Assembly (NCBI GenBank): GCA_041848045.1
Contig: JBGZHY010000011.1
Span: 1 to 9,353 of the forward strand
Length of the DNA: 9,353 nucleotides
Reading direction: 5' to 3'
From: CAKAHY01 sp041848045
GTDB taxonomy: Bacteria > Bacillota > Clostridia > Lachnospirales > Lachnospiraceae
A model generated the notes under the pieces. The model saw nothing but the letters and a program-made list of their open reading frames with translations, was not told where the DNA came from and made no database searches. Position 1 is the first letter of the stretch. Each line of letters opens with the position of its first letter. Positions 6,858 to 9,353 of the stretch are shown here, piece after piece. A program made the position numbers and the translations under genes.

Positions 6858-7505
6858 TTACATTCTGGGGATGCCTTTGCGACCGCCCTTGTTCTTTATA
6901 CCGGAGTTGATCTCGAGGTCCTCTTTGATGATGTCGTTGTATATGCCTATGACCTTATAGAAGGTTCGGATCTCGTCAGGAGAGCAGCGCTCCATAAGTC
7001 TTGAGAGAGTCTTTGATAGGTCTTTTATATCGTATATCTTATGAGCCTGGCTTACGCGGGCTCCTTTTTTGGTGACAAAGAGATTAATGACCTTGGCGCT
7101 TTCCCTACATCTTTGTCTGACTATGAGTTCTGCTTTCTCGAGTCTTCCAAGTATCTGTGATATTGCCCCCTTAGTTTTTTCCCAGTACCTCACAAGGTCA
7201 GAGGGAGTACAGCCGGGATTGTCGTCAATGTATGAGAGGGTATGAACGTCAATCATGGTCATAGCTTCCTCATCCCCGTAGCTGTGAGATGAATAGATAT
7301 AACCGTTGTATCTGAGCACAAAGCGGTATAGCTCAAAAATGCGGCCGTTGAGTGCAGTAAAGACAGCATTGACATTGGCAGGGTCGTTTATATCATACTC
7401 AGGTGCAGCACTAAGCTCTATGCTCTCCGAAAGTCTTAGGGCATAGTCATCATATGTTTCAGTATTTCTTTTAAAAGTCTTACAGTCCGAATTATTCTTA
7501 TTCAT
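6858..7505 (-). CDS. MarR-family transcriptional regulator
   Basis: 215 residues from the ATG at 7505. A GGAG site lies five bases upstream, and an adjacent TTG (7506-7508) is a less likely start. An N-terminal extension of about 45 polar residues precedes a helical dimerisation region (NVNAVFTALNGRIFELYRFVLRY). The winged helix-turn-helix follows: CTPSDLVRYWEKTKGAISQIL then GRLEKAELIVRQ, with the wing CRESAKVINLFVTKKG near residues 133-149. The C-terminal helices (KDLSKTLSRLMERC...YNDIIKEDLE) complete the dimer interface, and the tail is basic. At 215 residues it is longer than the usual 140-160. It is divergent from the C-S lyase gene and the shared region contains repeated palindromes, so it probably represses both itself and the lyase-symporter genes. 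Four Cys residues are present; a redox role cannot be judged from this. Confidence 0.85.
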   Translation of the reverse strand: MNKNNSDCKTFKRNTETYDDYALRLSESIELSAAPEYDINDPANVNAVFTALNGRIFELYRFVLRYNGYIYSSHSYGDEEAMTMIDVHTLSYIDDNPGCTPSDLVRYWEKTKGAISQILGRLEKAELIVRQRCRESAKVINLFVTKKGARVSQAHKIYDIKDLSKTLSRLMERCSPDEIRTFYKVIGIYNDIIKEDLEINSGIKNKGGRKGIPRM

Positions 7506-7532
7506 CAAATCTCCAATCTTCAGGTAAATAAC

Positions 7533-7543
7533 TAAACAGTTTA
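7533..7543. promoter_or_regulatory. Predicted MarR operator, regulator side
   Basis: TAAACAGTTTA is a perfect odd palindrome (TAAAC-A-GTTTA), 28 bp before the MarR start codon. A further TAAAC half-site begins at 7549, exactly 16 bp on. The same palindrome is found on the lyase side of the divergent region, which supports shared regulation. Confidence 0.6.
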
Positions 7544-7621
7544 TCTACTAAACAAACGTATTGTACACTATTTTGTACTATTCATGTGTGAAAATACATT
7601 AAAAAAACATAAAAAAGACGC

Positions 7622-7651
7622 TTGACAGAAGCTATTTTTTTGTGATATTTT
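7622..7651 (+). promoter_or_regulatory. Predicted promoter of the C-S lyase gene
   Basis: A perfect -35 TTGACA (7622-7627) is followed 18 nt later by TATTTT (7646-7651). Start of transcription would be near 7658, inside the operator array, giving a leader of about 200 nt. The -10 is weak (four of six), so exact placement is uncertain. Confidence 0.6.
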
Positions 7652-7652
7652 T

Positions 7653-7695
7653 TAAATAGTTTAAATAATAAACCGTTTAAAAAATAAACGGTTTG
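7653..7695. promoter_or_regulatory. Phased array of three MarR-type operator palindromes
   Basis: Three 11-bp palindromes lie at 7653-7663 (TAAATAGTTTA), 7669-7679 (TAAACCGTTTA, perfect) and 7685-7695 (TAAACGGTTTG). The centres, 7658, 7674 and 7690, are exactly 16 bp apart. Sites two and three also make a 10-bp perfect inverted repeat, AAACCGTTTA / TAAACGGTTT, around AAAAA. The array begins right after the predicted -10, so a bound protein would block initiation or early elongation of the lyase transcript. Confidence 0.65.
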
Positions 7696-7862
7696 AAACT
7701 TAAGTCAAATCTTACATTAAACCAAAGCTTCAAGAACTCAATTGTTTATCCTTCTCAGGGCCGACTTCGATACTGTGCAGTGACATGACACAGCGGCATC
7801 CCGAACAGATTTTGAAGCAGTCGTGCGAAGGAACATTATCATCCATATAAGAGGAGGTTAGT
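7696..7862 (+). other. Leader of the C-S lyase gene
   Basis: With the promoter above, this is most of a transcribed leader of about 200 nt. I see no known riboswitch motif. There is a weak 5-bp stem CTGTG (7773-7777) / CACAG (7789-7793). A 21-codon open frame (7785-7850) ends one base before the GAGGAGG ribosome binding site of the lyase gene, but has no ribosome binding site of its own. Confidence 0.4.
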
Positions 7863-9050
7863 ATGGGAAAGTGCAATTTTGACGAGATAGTTGATCGACA
7901 CGGCACAACCTGTCTTAAGTATGACTTCGCTATGAAGCGCAAGGGCAGAACAGATCTCATCCCCATGTGGGTAGCGGACATGGACTTTAAGCTCCCTGAT
8001 GAGATACTTAATGAGTTTCATAAGAGGATAGACCACGGCATATTTGCCTACAGCGATCCCTTAGATGACTACTATGAGGCTCTCAACGGCTGGTTCTCCA
8101 CACAGCACGGCTTCACCATCAAGCCTGAGTGGAACACCATCCTTCCCGGAATAGTTATGGTGCTTGCTACTGCAGTCAACTGCTATACAAAGCCCGGCGA
8201 TGCATGTCTTATCACCCAGCCTGTTTACTATCCTTTCCGTGAGGTAATAGTACAAAACGACAGAAAGCTTGTCAACAGCCAGCTCGACTACACAGACGGC
8301 AGATATACCGTAAACTACGAGGACTTTGAGCAGAAGATAGTAGATAATAACGTTAAGCTCTTCATCCTCTGCAACCCTCATAACCCTGTAGGAAGAGTAT
8401 GGACAGCCGAGGAGCTCACTAAGATGCTCGACATCTGCTATAAGCACGGCGTTATCGTAGTGGATGATGAGGTGCATGCTGACTTCGTATATCCCGGATA
8501 TAAGGCTGTAAGTGTTATGACTTTGGATGAGAAGTACGCTGATCATGTGATCGTATGTACATCTCCTTCGAAGACCTTCAATGTAGCCGGACTTCAGCCG
8601 GCCAACATTATTATAAGAAATAAGGAAATGCATGATGCTTTCGAGATGCAGAAGGGGCGTGCCGGATACAGCAATGCTTCCATCTTCGGAATGCTTGCAT
8701 GCAAGGCCTGCTATACTCACGGTTCCGAGTGGGTAAAGGAGATGAATGCCTATATCAATGAGAATATGATCTACTTTAGAAACTTTGTGAAGGCCAATTT
8801 CCCCAAGGCACGCTTTGTAGAGCCCGAGGGCACATACCTCATCTGGGTAGACTTCTCAGGTTACGGCTTTACAGACGAAGAGCTTGAGCACATTATGGTA
8901 GATGAGGCACACCTCTGGCTTGACAACGGTGCTATATTCGGACCTGCTACAGCTCAGTTTGAGAGATTCAACATCGCCTGTCCTAAATCCGTAGTAATAC
9001 AGTGCCTTGACCAGCTTAAAGAGGCTATAGATAAGCACGTTAAGTGGTGA
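7863..9050 (+). CDS. PatB/MalY-type PLP-dependent C-S lyase / aminotransferase
   Basis: 395 residues, the usual length for this fold-type I family. GAGGAGG (7851-7857) fixes the ATG. Family marks in order: IPMWVADMDF (33-42) near the N-terminus, NPHNPVGRVW (171-180), DDEVHADF (201-208) holding the Asp that binds the pyridine nitrogen, SPSKTFNVAGLQ (234-245) with Lys237 as the Schiff-base lysine, and FERFNIACP (366-374) with the substrate-carboxylate Arg368. MalY/PatB enzymes cleave cystathionine and other S-substituted cysteines to pyruvate, ammonia and a thiol, and some have aminotransferase activity. It is a cytoplasmic enzyme. The divergent MarR gene and the following symporter gene, with no terminator between, suggest a regulated uptake-and-breakdown unit. 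Leu codons are nearly all CTT/CTC and Lys codons nearly all AAG, unlike the ATPase operon. Confidence 0.93.
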   Translation: MGKCNFDEIVDRHGTTCLKYDFAMKRKGRTDLIPMWVADMDFKLPDEILNEFHKRIDHGIFAYSDPLDDYYEALNGWFSTQHGFTIKPEWNTILPGIVMVLATAVNCYTKPGDACLITQPVYYPFREVIVQNDRKLVNSQLDYTDGRYTVNYEDFEQKIVDNNVKLFILCNPHNPVGRVWTAEELTKMLDICYKHGVIVVDDEVHADFVYPGYKAVSVMTLDEKYADHVIVCTSPSKTFNVAGLQPANIIIRNKEMHDAFEMQKGRAGYSNASIFGMLACKACYTHGSEWVKEMNAYINENMIYFRNFVKANFPKARFVEPEGTYLIWVDFSGYGFTDEELEHIMVDEAHLWLDNGAIFGPATAQFERFNIACPKSVVIQCLDQLKEAIDKHVKW

Positions 9051-9109
9051 TATAGGAAACTTAAGTAGTATTAAAATGGGCCCAGAGCCCTGCTTCGGGT
9101 CTGATGTCT

Positions 9110-9140
9110 TGTGACCGCTTACTTTCCTCATACGGTCACA
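9110..9140 (+). promoter_or_regulatory. Hairpin just before the symporter ribosome binding site
   Basis: TGTGACCG (9110-9117) pairs with CGGTCACA (9133-9140) around a 15-nt loop, ending one base before the AAAGGAG site (9142-9148). A smaller stem with one bulge (CAGAGCCC / GGGTCTG, about 9083-9103) precedes it. There is no T-run, so this is not a terminator. It may protect the downstream mRNA segment or modulate translation of the symporter. Confidence 0.5.
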
Positions 9141-9155
9141 GAAAGGAGAAATGAG

Positions 9156-9353
9156 ATGAAATCATTCTGGAAGAGCTACGGCTCCTCTATGATACTGCTC
9201 GGCGCCATGTTCGTCGGGGGAATAGTAGGATTTATCTGGGGCGAGGGAGCTTCGATACTTCAGCCCATAGCTGACCTTTTCTTACACCTGCTTTATTGCT
9301 GCGTGGTACCGCTTATATTCTGTTCACTGACAGCTGCCATAGCTAAGATGACA
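9156..9353 (+). CDS. Dicarboxylate/amino acid:cation symporter (SDF/DAACS family), 3' end missing
   Basis: 66 codons are visible, open to the window edge. The AAAGGAG at 9142-9148 is seven bases from this ATG; an ATG at 9151 is too close and reads into a stop after two codons. After MKSFWKSYG a first membrane segment (SMILLGAMFVGGIVGFIWG) is followed by LQPIADLFLHLL and a second hydrophobic segment with VVPLIFCSLTAAIAKM. This is the characteristic N-terminus of the SDF family, where the common form is KPIGDLFLxLLxxxVVPLVF. Full members have about 400-450 residues and carry glutamate, aspartate, dicarboxylates, serine or cystine with Na+ or H+. It begins 105 nt after the lyase gene with no terminator between, so it is probably in the same operon. 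The substrate cannot be judged from the fragment. Confidence 0.85.
   Translation, partial: MKSFWKSYGSSMILLGAMFVGGIVGFIWGEGASILQPIADLFLHLLYCCVVPLIFCSLTAAIAKMT

Noticed and set aside
6770..6914. Plus-strand open frame reading through the GC-rich patch into the MarR 3' end
   Set aside because: It has no ribosome binding site, is antisense to the MarR terminator and gene end, and its translation is not recognisable.
8061..8720. 219-codon minus-strand frame inside the lyase gene
   Set aside because: It is antisense to a clear PLP enzyme and is explained by the codon bias of that gene.

Overview
The window looks like chromosomal DNA of a Gram-positive, Clostridia-like bacterium. The support is intermediate base composition, strong AGGAGG-type ribosome binding sites, a short-signal lipoprotein with a Firmicutes-style lipobox, a manganese-family (yybP-ykoY) riboswitch with a U-tract terminator, and a Na/Pi-PhoU transporter. 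No rRNA, tRNA, CRISPR array or recognisable insertion sequence was seen.

Region 1 (1-1846): the 3' part of an AraC-type regulator, then a small PepSY lipoprotein, then a convergent small membrane protein (DUF898-like) on the minus strand. A bidirectional hairpin terminator separates the last two.

Region 2 (about 1940-6680): a well-formed sigma-70-type promoter drives a leader carrying a yybP-ykoY (Mn2+) riboswitch. The 3' strand of its closing helix is also the 5' arm of a 17-bp intrinsic terminator, which is the arrangement of a transcriptional ON switch. It sits ahead of a P2-type cation ATPase (Ca/Mn exporter type), followed 18 nt later by a Na/Pi cotransporter with a PhoU tail. The pair appears to be one operon for cation and phosphate homeostasis. 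It is followed by a long hairpin without a U-tract and then by a canonical terminator.

Region 3 (about 6680-9353): codon use changes clearly (Leu mostly CTT/CTC, Lys mostly AAG). A MarR-type regulator on the minus strand is divergent from a PatB/MalY-type C-S lyase/aminotransferase. The lyase is followed without a terminator by the start of a dicarboxylate/amino acid:cation symporter, cut by the window edge. The divergent region holds four near-identical 11-bp palindromes (TAAACNGTTTA type). Three are spaced exactly 16 bp apart just downstream of the predicted lyase promoter, and are probably the operators of the MarR protein. The likely logic is a substrate-responsive MarR repressor controlling uptake and breakdown of an amino acid or sulfur compound; the substrate is not determined.

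The most rewarding signals are the overlap of riboswitch and terminator and the 16-bp-phased operator array. I found no evidence for a wholly new system such as a defence island or retron.
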